From the NCBI GenBank assembly GCA_037892765.1, contig JBBKBW010000010.1: a stretch of DNA of 64,000 nucleotides, one strand, 5' to 3'. The notes below the pieces were generated by a model. It searched no databases. It was not told the DNA's origin and saw only the letters and a program-made list of their open reading frames with translations. The stretch is from Clostridium_AQ sp900552125 (GTDB lineage Bacteria; Bacillota_I; Bacilli_A; Erysipelotrichales; Erysipelotrichaceae). Positions within the stretch are counted from its first letter, which is position 1, and every line of letters begins with the position of its first letter. This document shows, piece after piece, positions 34,865 through 43,829 of the stretch. The position numbers were made by a program, and so were the translations under genes.

Positions 34865-36247
34865 ATGTTTGAATTTATGACTATACGCGAACTATATGAG
34901 ATTGTTATGAGTGCATCTCATGTAGAACTAGATACAATTGAATATGTACAATTACAGGGATGGGTACGTACAAATCGCTGTAACGGTAAAATTGGATTCA
35001 TCGAATTAAATGATGGAACTTATTTCCGTAATGCACAGTTAGTGTACATGCAGGAACTAAAAAACTTTGATGAAGTGGAAAAATATCCTACAGGTGCCGC
35101 CATTACGATAACTGGGAAGTTTGTCTTAACACCAGAAGGAAAACAGCCTTTTGAAATCCAAGTGACAGAATCAGTATTAGAAGGTGACTGTGATCGTGAT
35201 TATCCTTTACAGAAAAAACGTCATAGCTTTGAATATTTAAGAGAAATTGCTCATCTTCGTCCACGCGCAAACTCATTTTATGCGATTTTTAGACTTCGTT
35301 CTGTTTTATCTATGGCAATTCATGAATTCTTCCAGAACCAGGGGTTTGTTTATGTGCATACACCAATCTTAACTGGTAATGATGGAGAAGGTGCAGGTGA
35401 AATGTTCACTGCGACAACTCGTGATGATGCGGATTATGAAAAAGATTTCTTTGGGAAAGAAGCATTTTTAACAGTTACAGGACAGCTTCATGTAGAAGCC
35501 TTTGCGATGGCATTCCGTGATGTATATACCTTTGGTCCTGCTTTCCGTGCAGAAAACTCTAATACAAGCCGTCATGCGAGTGAATTCTGGATGATCGAAC
35601 CGGAAATTGCATTTGCGGATTTAGAAGATAACATGAATCTGATTGAAGATATGGTAAAATACTGTATTGATTATGTATTAGAAAATGCAAGTGAAGAAAT
35701 GAATTTCTTCAACAAAATGATTGATAAGACTTGTATTGAACGTATTACGAAAGTACGTGATTCTGAATTTAAACGTATGACTTACAGCGAAGCAATTGAA
35801 TTATTGTTGAAGGCTGATGTTAAATTTGAAAACAAAGTTGAATGGGGTATGGATCTAAACTCTGAACATGAACGTTATATCTGTGAAAAAATCGTTAATG
35901 GACCTGTATTCCTGACAGATTATCCAAAAGATATCAAAGCATTCTATATGCGTGTTAACGATGATGGTAAAACAGTTGCGGCATGTGACTTGTTAGTGCC
36001 AGGTGTTGGTGAACTTGTAGGAGGAAGCCAGCGTGAAGAACGTTATGATGTATTAGAAAAACGTATGGATGACATGGGTATGACAAAAGATAATCTACAG
36101 TGGTATATGGATTTAAGACGATATGGCGGCTGTAAACATGCAGGATTTGGTCTTGGATTTGACCGTTTCTTAATGTATTTGACTGGTATGCAGAATATTC
36201 GTGATGTAGAACCATTCCCACGTACTCCAAAAAATCTGTTGTTTTAA
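34865..36247 (+). CDS. asnS: Asparaginyl-tRNA synthetase
   Basis: ATG 34865 follows AAGGAGG; an earlier in-frame ATG lies inside the T-box and is rejected. The 460-residue protein has the OB-fold anticodon domain (VQLQGWVRTNRCNGKIGFIE), class II motif 2 (AFRAENSNTSRHASEFWMIE) and motif 3 (GCKHAGFGLGFDRFLMYLTG). These features, with VGGSQREERYDVL and GAGEMFTAT, place it as AsnRS rather than AspRS, and the AAC T-box agrees. The length is normal. Confidence 0.97.
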   Translation: MFEFMTIRELYEIVMSASHVELDTIEYVQLQGWVRTNRCNGKIGFIELNDGTYFRNAQLVYMQELKNFDEVEKYPTGAAITITGKFVLTPEGKQPFEIQVTESVLEGDCDRDYPLQKKRHSFEYLREIAHLRPRANSFYAIFRLRSVLSMAIHEFFQNQGFVYVHTPILTGNDGEGAGEMFTATTRDDADYEKDFFGKEAFLTVTGQLHVEAFAMAFRDVYTFGPAFRAENSNTSRHASEFWMIEPEIAFADLEDNMNLIEDMVKYCIDYVLENASEEMNFFNKMIDKTCIERITKVRDSEFKRMTYSEAIELLLKADVKFENKVEWGMDLNSEHERYICEKIVNGPVFLTDYPKDIKAFYMRVNDDGKTVAACDLLVPGVGELVGGSQREERYDVLEKRMDDMGMTKDNLQWYMDLRRYGGCKHAGFGLGFDRFLMYLTGMQNIRDVEPFPRTPKNLLF

Positions 36248-36249
36248 TG

Positions 36250-36274
36250 AACCATGGGAAACCATGGTTTTTTT
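36250..36274 (+). terminator. Rho-independent terminator
   Basis: AACCATG-GGAA-CATGGTT-type stem directly after the asnS stop, followed by T7. Confidence 0.75.
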
Positions 36275-36289
36275 AAGGAAAGGAAGGTT

Positions 36290-36874
36290 ATGATGATTCG
36301 TTTTGTACAATTATCCGATGTGCCAAAACTACGAGATATTTATGCATACTATGTAAAAAATACAGTAATCACTTTTGAATATGATGTACCTTCAATAGAA
36401 GAATTTACAAAACGGGTAGAAGACGTGTATAAAACTTACCCTTATCTTGTATGTGAAATAAATAATCAGATTGCTGGGTTCGCCTACGCTCATCGTCATA
36501 TGCAAAGAGATGCATATAAATGGAATGTAGAGTTATCCATTTATCTTTCTTCAACAGCACAAGGCAAAGGAATAGGAACAGCATTATACACTGCTTTATT
36601 GGAACTTTTAAAGAAACAGAATTTACAAAAAGCTATTTCCTGCATCACATTGCCTAATGATAAAAGTATGGCCTTACATAAAAAATTTGGTTTCACTGAA
36701 ATGGGATTGTTTCATCAGGCTGGATACAAATGCGATGCATGGCATGATGTGATATGGCTTTCAAAGGACTTGAATAATCATGAAATTAATCCTAACGATT
36801 GGATAGTAATTGAAGAGATGCCTGAAGCAGAAAAAGAAAGAATATTAATGAATGCGGAAAAATTTATAAAATAA
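36290..36874 (+). CDS. GNAT acetyltransferase, phosphinothricin-acetyltransferase-like
   Basis: AAGGAAGG precedes ATG 36290 (or 36293). The N-terminal IRFVQLSDVPKLRDIYAYYV, then NTVITFEYDVPSIEEF, GFAYAHRHMQRDAYKWNVEL, the acetyl-CoA loop GKGIGTALYTAL and CITLPNDKSMALHKKFGF with GLFHQAGYKCDAWHDVIW match the PAT/MddA group, which acetylates phosphinothricin or methionine derivatives. About 30 residues beyond the domain (INPNDWIVIEEMPEAEKE) are an acidic tail I do not recognise. The physiological substrate is unknown. Confidence 0.85.
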   Translation: MMIRFVQLSDVPKLRDIYAYYVKNTVITFEYDVPSIEEFTKRVEDVYKTYPYLVCEINNQIAGFAYAHRHMQRDAYKWNVELSIYLSSTAQGKGIGTALYTALLELLKKQNLQKAISCITLPNDKSMALHKKFGFTEMGLFHQAGYKCDAWHDVIWLSKDLNNHEINPNDWIVIEEMPEAEKERILMNAEKFIK

Positions 36875-37028
36875 GTTTATTAAGTGATTTACTATCCGTA
36901 AGTTATTCACCTAAGAAGGACGATAATCATAAACAAATTGTGAATTCTTTATGAGTATGCGACAGAAGCACTGTAAATTTTTCATAATATTTAGTATAAT
37001 AACAGATATTGATGTTTGGGAGGCTATT

Positions 37029-37982
37029 ATGGATCATAAATTGATTGAGAAATATACAAAAACGTATGGTGTTCGTTTTACAAGAAGACAGAAGAAAAAA
37101 TTTATAAAAGATTTGTGTGAAGAGTTTGAATCAATAGGATATTCACATACTATGATTGAAGGGAAAAAATTGTTTTCTCGTGCTGAAAATTATTTGTTTG
37201 GAAATCTAAAACAGATGAAAACTATTATTGTGGTTCCTTATGATACTCCAGAGCGTAAGTTTTGGAATAAAGTTGTCTATTATCCTTTTGATGGGAATAA
37301 AACTGCAAGTAAAACCGTAGTTGCGACATATTTGCCTATTGGAATTGTCTTTGCGATTCTATTTCTAGGATTATATGGTTTACAACCTTTAGTGACCTCC
37401 ATTGGTCTATCTGCACTTTTATCTGTCTGCTTATTTTTATTGACGATAATGTTGATGTATTGGATGCTTCATGGGTTTCATAACTCAAAAAACTATAATC
37501 GAAACTCAGCATCTATTGTTGCGGCATTAGAAATTGCGAGAAGCTTAAATAAAGAAGAAAAAAGAAAGATTGGTTTCGCATTTACAGATAAGAATAAACT
37601 ACGTTTTGCAGGCGCTGAATCCTTTGCACAGGATTTAGTTAATCAAGGGAAAAATCCGTCTTTGATTTGTCTTGATTGCATCGCAAAGGGCAGTGAAGTA
37701 CAGATAGGATTTAATCCGCAGAATCGTAAATTAGCTACAGAAATAGCAAAATATCATCCTGAAAAGAAACAAATAGAATTAGTAAAATTAGATGATCAGA
37801 TGCGTCTGCAAAATGCAATGTCACATTATAAAAAAGCCGTAGTTATTTCCAGTGGAGAACTTGATAAAAATGGTTCACTTGTGGTAAATGGCACAGGTAC
37901 AGGAAGAGATTGTGAAATTGATATGCATGTATTAGAAAATAACATCAAAATGGTAAGGGAATATTTGCAAAATCAGAAGTAG
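37029..37982 (+). CDS. Membrane protein with degenerate M28-peptidase-like domain
   Basis: ATG 37029 follows GGGAGG by 8 bases. In 317 residues there are two membrane helices (VVATYLPIGIVFAILFLGLY and TSIGLSALLSVCLFLLTIML, about 104-155). A cytosolic part before them contains KTIIVVPYDTP. After them comes NYNRNSASIVAALEIARSL, like the GANDNASG helix of M28 peptidases but with the metal Asp replaced by Arg, and FAFTDKNKLRFAGAESFA, where the Glu-Glu pair is lost. So it looks like a catalytically dead M28 relative. The gene precedes cls by 14 bases, suggesting a membrane-lipid or envelope role. Confidence 0.65.
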   Translation: MDHKLIEKYTKTYGVRFTRRQKKKFIKDLCEEFESIGYSHTMIEGKKLFSRAENYLFGNLKQMKTIIVVPYDTPERKFWNKVVYYPFDGNKTASKTVVATYLPIGIVFAILFLGLYGLQPLVTSIGLSALLSVCLFLLTIMLMYWMLHGFHNSKNYNRNSASIVAALEIARSLNKEEKRKIGFAFTDKNKLRFAGAESFAQDLVNQGKNPSLICLDCIAKGSEVQIGFNPQNRKLATEIAKYHPEKKQIELVKLDDQMRLQNAMSHYKKAVVISSGELDKNGSLVVNGTGTGRDCEIDMHVLENNIKMVREYLQNQK

Positions 37983-37996
37983 GAAGGTGAATATTT

Positions 37997-39535
37997 ATGT
38001 TACGAAAGTTATTATCATTACTTCATAATAAAATTTTCATTGTTACCTTATTGATTCTGATACAGCTGTTAGTTTTTTTTACAATAGTATTTAAAGTCAG
38101 TGAATATTTTGTTGCTATCTATTTTATACTGATTGCGCTAAGTTTTGGTATTAGTATTTATATTATCAATAAAAATGATAATCCAACTTATAAATTGACA
38201 TGGGTATTGTTAATTATGACCGTACCGGTATTTGGCGGTCTGATTTACATATTATTTGGTGGACAGAAAGTTCCTAAAGAGCTTCGTAAACGTGATATGG
38301 AAGCGGAAGAAATCTATCAAGAAGTATTATGGCAGAATGCTAAAATCATGGAAGAGCTAGAGGAACAGGATCCGGTTGCATATAAACAGGCAAATTATTT
38401 GTGGAAAAATGCTATGTATCCAATTTATAATCATACGGAAACTTCATTCTTTCCAATTGGAGAAGATAAGTTTAAGGCTATGGTTGAGGAGCTTAAGAAA
38501 GCAGAAAAATTTATCTTCCTGGAATACTTTATCATTGCGCCAGGTATTATGTGGGATACAATTTTAGATATTTTAATTCAGAAGGTAAAAGAAGGTGTTG
38601 AAGTACGTGTTTTGTATGATGATGCAGGATGTATTACAACACTTCCACAGGATTATTGTGCTACTTTACATCGCCTAGGGATCAAAGCTAAGGTATTTAA
38701 TCCGATTAAGCCACGTCTGGCAATGCAGATGAATAACCGTGATCATCGTAAAATACTAGTCATTGATGGGAAAGTCGGAATGACTGGAGGAATCAATCTA
38801 GCAGACGAATACATTAACAAAAAAGAACGTTTTGGTCATTGGAAAGACTGTTCTGTGATGTTAAAGGGAGAAGCCGTATGGAATTTAACTTTAATGTTCC
38901 TACAGTTCTGGAATTATGATGAGGCAGAAAAAGATAATGTGTTTGATTTTAAATGTGATGTAAAAGAATTTGAAAATATCTCAAATGATGGATATGTACA
39001 GCCTTATAGCGATTCACCCACAGATGAAGAAAATGTTGGAGAATATACACATATCAATATGATCAATGCTGCCAATCATTATGTTTATGCTACGACACCT
39101 TATCTGGTTATTGATAATGAGATGAAAACAGCATTAGTGTTAGCTGCTAAGAATGGAATTGATGTTAGAATTCTAGTTCCTCATATTCCAGATAAATGGT
39201 ATGTTTTTGCGGTTACTAGATCAAATTATCGTGATCTGATTGAAGCTGGTGTAAAGATTTATGAATATACACCAGGCTTTGTCCATGGCAAAACATTTGT
39301 TGTAGATGATAAAATGGCAGTCGTAGGAACAGTTAATATGGACTATCGTTCCTATTATCTGCATTATGAATGTGGTGTATGGTTCTATCGCAGTAAGGTA
39401 GTCATGGATGTGAAAAAAGATTATTTAGAGACGTTAGAAAAGAGTCATTTAGTAACATTAGAAGAATGTAAACAAGTACGTTTACCAGTTCGTATCATGC
39501 GAGCTATCTTAAATTTATTCTCACCAATGATGTAA
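37997..39535 (+). CDS. cls: Cardiolipin synthase (phospholipase D type)
   Basis: Two N-terminal membrane helices (FIVTLLILIQLLVFFTIVF; YFILIALSFGISIYII) are followed by a short PLDc N-region (PTYKLTWVLLIMTVPVFGG). The two HKD motifs are NRDHRKILVIDGKVGMTGG (about 247-265) and FVHGKTFVVDDKMAVVGT (about 431-448). The length of 512 residues is standard. It joins two phosphatidylglycerols to cardiolipin at the membrane. It shares a transcript with the M28-like membrane protein and ends at a terminator. Confidence 0.95.
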   Translation: MLRKLLSLLHNKIFIVTLLILIQLLVFFTIVFKVSEYFVAIYFILIALSFGISIYIINKNDNPTYKLTWVLLIMTVPVFGGLIYILFGGQKVPKELRKRDMEAEEIYQEVLWQNAKIMEELEEQDPVAYKQANYLWKNAMYPIYNHTETSFFPIGEDKFKAMVEELKKAEKFIFLEYFIIAPGIMWDTILDILIQKVKEGVEVRVLYDDAGCITTLPQDYCATLHRLGIKAKVFNPIKPRLAMQMNNRDHRKILVIDGKVGMTGGINLADEYINKKERFGHWKDCSVMLKGEAVWNLTLMFLQFWNYDEAEKDNVFDFKCDVKEFENISNDGYVQPYSDSPTDEENVGEYTHINMINAANHYVYATTPYLVIDNEMKTALVLAAKNGIDVRILVPHIPDKWYVFAVTRSNYRDLIEAGVKIYEYTPGFVHGKTFVVDDKMAVVGTVNMDYRSYYLHYECGVWFYRSKVVMDVKKDYLETLEKSHLVTLEECKQVRLPVRIMRAILNLFSPMM

Positions 39536-39556
39536 TCATCTTTTGAAAAGATAAAC

Positions 39557-39598
39557 AAGAAGATTTGAATATAACCATAATCAGATCTTCTTTTTTTA
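39557..39598 (+). terminator. Rho-independent terminator
   Basis: AAGAAGAT (39557-39564) pairs with ATCTTCTT (39585-39592), followed by T5. Confidence 0.75.
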
Positions 39599-39688
39599 TA
39601 TAGGAATAATCAGAAAATAATCATTTCTTTTAGAGTAAAAGTGTTATACTTAAAGTAGATATACGAAAAAATGAAAGGAGCGAGGAAA

Positions 39689-41656
39689 ATGAAATTTAAG
39701 AAGTTATTTGAACCTATTGTGATTCGTGATTTAGAGTTAAAAAACAAAGTAGTCATGTCTGCGATGGGAACACATGAAAGTGGAGCAAGTCCAGATGGAA
39801 GAATGGTTACAGATAAGCTAATTGCTTATCATGTTGCTCGTGCTAAAGGCGGCTGTGGATTAAACATGGTGGAGGTATCTGCAGTAGATAAGGCTAGTTC
39901 CCCTCATGGCTTTTTATCCATTGCGGAGGATAAGTACATTGAAGGCTTTAAGAAGCTAAATGATGCAGTTCATGCGGCAGGAGGAAAAACAGCTATTCAA
40001 TTGTGGCAGGGAGGTCTTGCAGTTGCGAGTGATCCTACAGCTGAAATCCTATTACCAAATGATACGCCTTTATCAGCTGAATATACTGTAAAGGCGATTA
40101 CTTCTGAAAGACTATTATCTGTTATTGAAGCCTTTGGTGAAGCTGCTAGACGTAGTGTAGAGGCTGGATTTGATGCGATTGAATTTCATTGTGCTCATAA
40201 TTATTTACCACATTCTATGTTATCAGGCGGTTTAAATCATCGTCAGGATGAATGGGGCGGAAGTTATGATAATCGTAAAAAATTCCCACTGGAATGTATC
40301 AAGGCAATTCGTAGTCATATGCCGGAAGGTATGCCTTTGTTTATGCGTATTGGCTGTCATGATGATATGTTAGAAGGTGGACTAACAGTTGAAGAAGTAA
40401 TTAAGTTCTGTAAAGAGGCAAAAGAATATGGTGTTGATGTATTAAATATTTCAAGAGGAAATATTATGACTGCCGCAACAGTGTATGAGGTAGCTCCTGT
40501 GGATATTCCACATGGTTTCAATGTAGAAGATGCCGCAAGAATTCGTAAAGAAACAGGTATGCTTACAATGCCTTGTGGTCGTATTAATACACCAGAATAT
40601 GCGGAAGAAATCTTAGAAAAAGATCAGGCGGACTTAATTGTTATGGCTCGTGCTCAGCTTGCGGATCCTGATTTCTGTAATAAGGCTAAGGCAGGAGATT
40701 TATCTTCTATAAAATATTGTCTAGGCTGCAATCAGGGCTGTTATGACTATTTCTGCAAATCTTTATATGATCCTTCTATAGAACATATTACATGTATGCG
40801 TAATCCAGCTTTATTAGAAGAAGAAACCATGTCTTTGAAGAAAACAGACAAACCTAAAAAAGTAGTTATTGCGGGTGGAGGAATCGCTGGATTGGAAGCA
40901 GCAGATGATTTAATGAGAAGTGGACATACTCCAGTTATCTATGAAGCAAGTAATCATTTAGGAGGGCAGTTTGCGATTGCCGGTGTAGCACCACGTAAAG
41001 ATGATTTCAAAAATGCATGTGATCGTGCTATTGAAAGAATTTCCGAACTAAATATTGAGGTACATGTAAATACTCCTCTTACTGCAGATATTCTTGCGCA
41101 AGAGAAACCAGATGCAGTACTTATTGCGATTGGTTCTTCTCCTATTACTCCTCCAATTCCTGGTATTCATGAAGAGTATGTAATTGGTTCTCATGATGTG
41201 TTATCAGGAAGTGAAATCGATGCGAAAAAAGCAGTTGTGATTGGCGGAGGTTTAGTAGGCATTGAAACAGCAGAGTTTATGGCTCAGAAAGGTATAGAAG
41301 TTACAGTTGTGGAAATGCGTGATAACGTTCTTACTGAGTTAGGGCAGCTTCGTCAGATTGGTACACAATTTGCTCTTGCGAATGAACCAATTACCATTAT
41401 GACAAAAACTACATGTAATGCGATAAAAGATCATAAAGTAATGGTAGAATCTGAGGGCAAAGAAATAGAATTAGAAGCTGATTTAGTTGTTGTTGCGGTA
41501 GGCTCTAAAACAAATGATTCTAAAGATTTACAGGAAAAATGTAAAGAAATGAATATACCTTATTATGTAGTTGGGGATGCAGTGAAACCACGTTTGGCTT
41601 TAGATGCTATTCATGATGCATATAAAGCAGTGCTTGATATAAATTCAGATAATTAA
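39689..41656 (+). CDS. Old-yellow-enzyme/enoate-reductase family flavoprotein (2,4-dienoyl-CoA reductase-like)
   Basis: AAAGGAGCGAGG precedes ATG 39689. The FMN barrel (1-340) has FEPIVIRDLELKNKVVMSAM, EFHCAHNYLPHSMLSGGLNH and RQDEWGGSYDNR. A Cys cluster YCLGCNQGCYDYF with a later CMRNP binds a 4Fe-4S. The C-terminal part has a dinucleotide fold (KKVVIAGGGIAGLEAADDLM) and a second (KAVVIGGGLVGIETAEFMAQ). This is the FadH/enoate-reductase layout, 655 residues. Gut bacterial BaiCD and BaiH, which act on bile-acid intermediates, are of the same family, but no other bai gene is here. The substrate is open: an enoate, dienoyl-CoA or steroid. Confidence 0.85.
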   Translation: MKFKKLFEPIVIRDLELKNKVVMSAMGTHESGASPDGRMVTDKLIAYHVARAKGGCGLNMVEVSAVDKASSPHGFLSIAEDKYIEGFKKLNDAVHAAGGKTAIQLWQGGLAVASDPTAEILLPNDTPLSAEYTVKAITSERLLSVIEAFGEAARRSVEAGFDAIEFHCAHNYLPHSMLSGGLNHRQDEWGGSYDNRKKFPLECIKAIRSHMPEGMPLFMRIGCHDDMLEGGLTVEEVIKFCKEAKEYGVDVLNISRGNIMTAATVYEVAPVDIPHGFNVEDAARIRKETGMLTMPCGRINTPEYAEEILEKDQADLIVMARAQLADPDFCNKAKAGDLSSIKYCLGCNQGCYDYFCKSLYDPSIEHITCMRNPALLEEETMSLKKTDKPKKVVIAGGGIAGLEAADDLMRSGHTPVIYEASNHLGGQFAIAGVAPRKDDFKNACDRAIERISELNIEVHVNTPLTADILAQEKPDAVLIAIGSSPITPPIPGIHEEYVIGSHDVLSGSEIDAKKAVVIGGGLVGIETAEFMAQKGIEVTVVEMRDNVLTELGQLRQIGTQFALANEPITIMTKTTCNAIKDHKVMVESEGKEIELEADLVVVAVGSKTNDSKDLQEKCKEMNIPYYVVGDAVKPRLALDAIHDAYKAVLDINSDN

Positions 41657-41667
41657 AATAGAATATG

Positions 41668-41749
41668 AAAATAAGGAATTTCAAAATTTACTGTATTTAT
41701 CAGAAATGAAGAAATTCCTTTTTATATTTGTCCTAAAGTTAGAAAGAAT
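41668..41749 (+). repeat. 82-bp direct repeat, left copy (contains a terminator)
   Basis: Matches 43525-43606 at 80 of 82 bases by eye. AAGGAATTTC pairs with GAAATTCCTT followed by T-rich sequence, so each copy is also a terminator. The pair flanks the AAA-type gene. Confidence 0.8.
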
Positions 41750-41799
41750 TCAAAAACAATGGTACCATCTTCTTTATTTAAATTTCAGCGCCATAAATA

Positions 41800-41808
41800 T
41801 GCTATAAT
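41800..41808 (+). promoter_or_regulatory. Extended -10 promoter of the AAA/nuclease gene
   Basis: TGCTATAAT, an extended -10. No good -35 is seen at 17 bases. Confidence 0.5.
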
Positions 41809-41837
41809 GATAATACTAACCGGAAAGGGTGGAATTT

Positions 41838-43517
41838 ATGAAACAAATCATGACTGGTACTGAAAATTTCAAAGAAATTATTGATCATAACTATTATTAT
41901 GTGGACAAGACAAAGCTGATTGAAGACATAATAACAGAAAAAGTCGTTTTATATACTCGGCCTAGACGATTTGGTAAGACATTGAATATGTCGATGCTAT
42001 ATTATTTCTTTTCCAATAAGGAAAAAAATAATAAATATTTATTTGATGGTTTAGCTATTTCTTTCAATTCAGAAATTATGAAACATCAAAATCAGTATCC
42101 TGTTATTTCTATCACTTTAAAGGATATGAAAAAGCAGAACATAGAAGATGCATATGAATATTTTAATGACATAATCAAAAAAATCATTGTGAAACATTAC
42201 GAATTATATTCTTCTCCTTATATTGTAGAATCTATAAAAGAAGAATTAAAAAGATTAGAAAATAAAAATTCTTCACAAAATGAATTAGAAAATGCTTTAC
42301 TTTTGATTGCTGAATGTTTATATCAGCATTATGGAAACAAGGTTATTATTTTGATTGATGAATATGATGTTCCTCTACAATCTGCTTATTTAGAAGGATA
42401 TTATGATGAAATGGTAAACTTTCTACGCAATGTATTTAGTTCCGCCTTAAAGACAAATGATGCCCTAGAAAAAGGTATCATGACAGGCTGTTTAAGAATT
42501 GCCAAGGAAAGTATCTTTACTGGACTGAATAATTTTTCTGTACGCTCTATCTTAGATTATGAAGCAGGTGACTGTTTTGGTTTTACACAAAATGAAATCG
42601 ATGAATTATTGGAATATTATGATATAAAAGAAAAAAGAGAAATAATAAAAGACTGGTATGATGGTTATTTGTTTGGCAACACGGAAATCTATAATCCATG
42701 GAGTACATTAAACTATGTTCAAAAGGTGTTAAATCATAAAGACTTTTCCCCTGTCAGCTTTTGGGCTAACACAAGCGGTAATGATATTATCAAACAATAT
42801 ATTGAGCATTCTGATGAAACCACAAAAGAAGAATTTCAGCAATTATTAAATGGCAAAAGTATCATTAAAAGAATTAAACCTGAATTAACTTATCGAGAGA
42901 TGGATTTTGATCGCAATCCTACAATGAAAGATGATGTTTATAGTTTTCTTCTCTTCACAGGTTATTTAAAGGTTGAAAAACAGCTTCTTATAGAAGGCGA
43001 TAATACAGTATCCAATACGTATTATCTTGTAATTCCAAATCAGGAAATTAAAGAAATCTATACCAATATCTTTGATGAATGGTTTACCGTTTTCCAAAAT
43101 GAAAAACGTAGTGACTTTATTAATAGCTTATTAGCTGAAGATGAAGATAATGCTTTAGAAATATTATCTGATGTATTAGAGGCAAGCATTAGTTACTATG
43201 ATAATTATGAAAGTTTTTACCATGGCTTTCTTATAGGTTTTCTACAAGGTTCAGAATACATGATACAATCCAATAAAGAAAGCGGAGATGGAAGATTTGA
43301 TATTGCTTTAGTTCCAAGAAGAAGAACAAGAACTTGTATCATATTAGAATGTAAACATAGTTTAGCAAATGAACAGCTTGTATCAGATAGTCAAAATGCC
43401 GCAAAACAAATTAATGAAAAAAATTATAAAAGTTTCTTTATAAAACAGGGCTATCGCAAAACGATAGGATATGGCATATCCTTTTATAAGAAACAATGTT
43501 ATATCACAAAAGCATAA
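41838..43517 (+). CDS. AAA-ATPase-like protein with C-terminal PD-(D/E)XK nuclease domain
   Basis: ATG 41838 follows AAAGGGTGG. The N-terminal part has NYYYVDKTKLIEDII and the atypical P-loop TRPRRFGKTLNMSMLYYFF (about 39-57), and VIILIDEYDVPLQSAY is the Walker B. The C-terminus has GDGRFDIALVPRRRTRTCII and LECKHSLANEQLV, with Asp and Glu-x-Lys of the nuclease core, then INEKNYKSFF. This pairing (AAA-ATPase_like plus PDDEXK_9) is common in gut bacteria, in many copies per genome, and is of unknown role; transposon- or phage-related functions have been suggested. The 559-residue length is normal. Both sides carry an 82-bp direct repeat. Confidence 0.88.
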   Translation: MKQIMTGTENFKEIIDHNYYYVDKTKLIEDIITEKVVLYTRPRRFGKTLNMSMLYYFFSNKEKNNKYLFDGLAISFNSEIMKHQNQYPVISITLKDMKKQNIEDAYEYFNDIIKKIIVKHYELYSSPYIVESIKEELKRLENKNSSQNELENALLLIAECLYQHYGNKVIILIDEYDVPLQSAYLEGYYDEMVNFLRNVFSSALKTNDALEKGIMTGCLRIAKESIFTGLNNFSVRSILDYEAGDCFGFTQNEIDELLEYYDIKEKREIIKDWYDGYLFGNTEIYNPWSTLNYVQKVLNHKDFSPVSFWANTSGNDIIKQYIEHSDETTKEEFQQLLNGKSIIKRIKPELTYREMDFDRNPTMKDDVYSFLLFTGYLKVEKQLLIEGDNTVSNTYYLVIPNQEIKEIYTNIFDEWFTVFQNEKRSDFINSLLAEDEDNALEILSDVLEASISYYDNYESFYHGFLIGFLQGSEYMIQSNKESGDGRFDIALVPRRRTRTCIILECKHSLANEQLVSDSQNAAKQINEKNYKSFFIKQGYRKTIGYGISFYKKQCYITKA

Positions 43518-43524
43518 AGACAAC

Positions 43525-43606
43525 AAAATAAGGAATTTCAAAAATTACTGTATTTATCAGAAATGAAGAAATTCCTTTTTATATTTGTCCTAAAGTTTGA
43601 AAGAAT
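43525..43606 (+). repeat. 82-bp direct repeat, right copy (contains a terminator)
   Basis: Partner of 41668-41749. It serves as terminator of the AAA/nuclease gene. The rest of the gap up to 43829 holds AT-rich sequence and the promoter region of the GH20 gene. Confidence 0.8.
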
Positions 43607-43736
43607 GTCAATTCATAAGTGTACCTTTTTGGCTCTTTAAGCGTTAATAATAAATAGAAATAACATATTATCATATCTCATGATTTATGAGTAAAATGTC
43701 GAATTATGGGAGAAATCATCATATTTATCTAACAAA

Positions 43737-43776
43737 AGAAAACGCTTGCATAAGTATAGATTATATGGAATAATAT
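43737..43776 (+). promoter_or_regulatory. Promoter of the GH20 gene with cre-like site over the -35
   Basis: AGAAAACGCTTGCA (43737-43750) matches most of the CcpA cre consensus. TTGCAT (43746-43751) overlaps it and AATAAT (43769-43774) lies 17 bases on. Repression by CcpA when better sugars are present is inferred. Confidence 0.5.
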
Positions 43777-43829
43777 AACGCATACGCTGAGCATATATTT
43801 TTAAATATATGTGGAGGAAGGAGAAAAAA

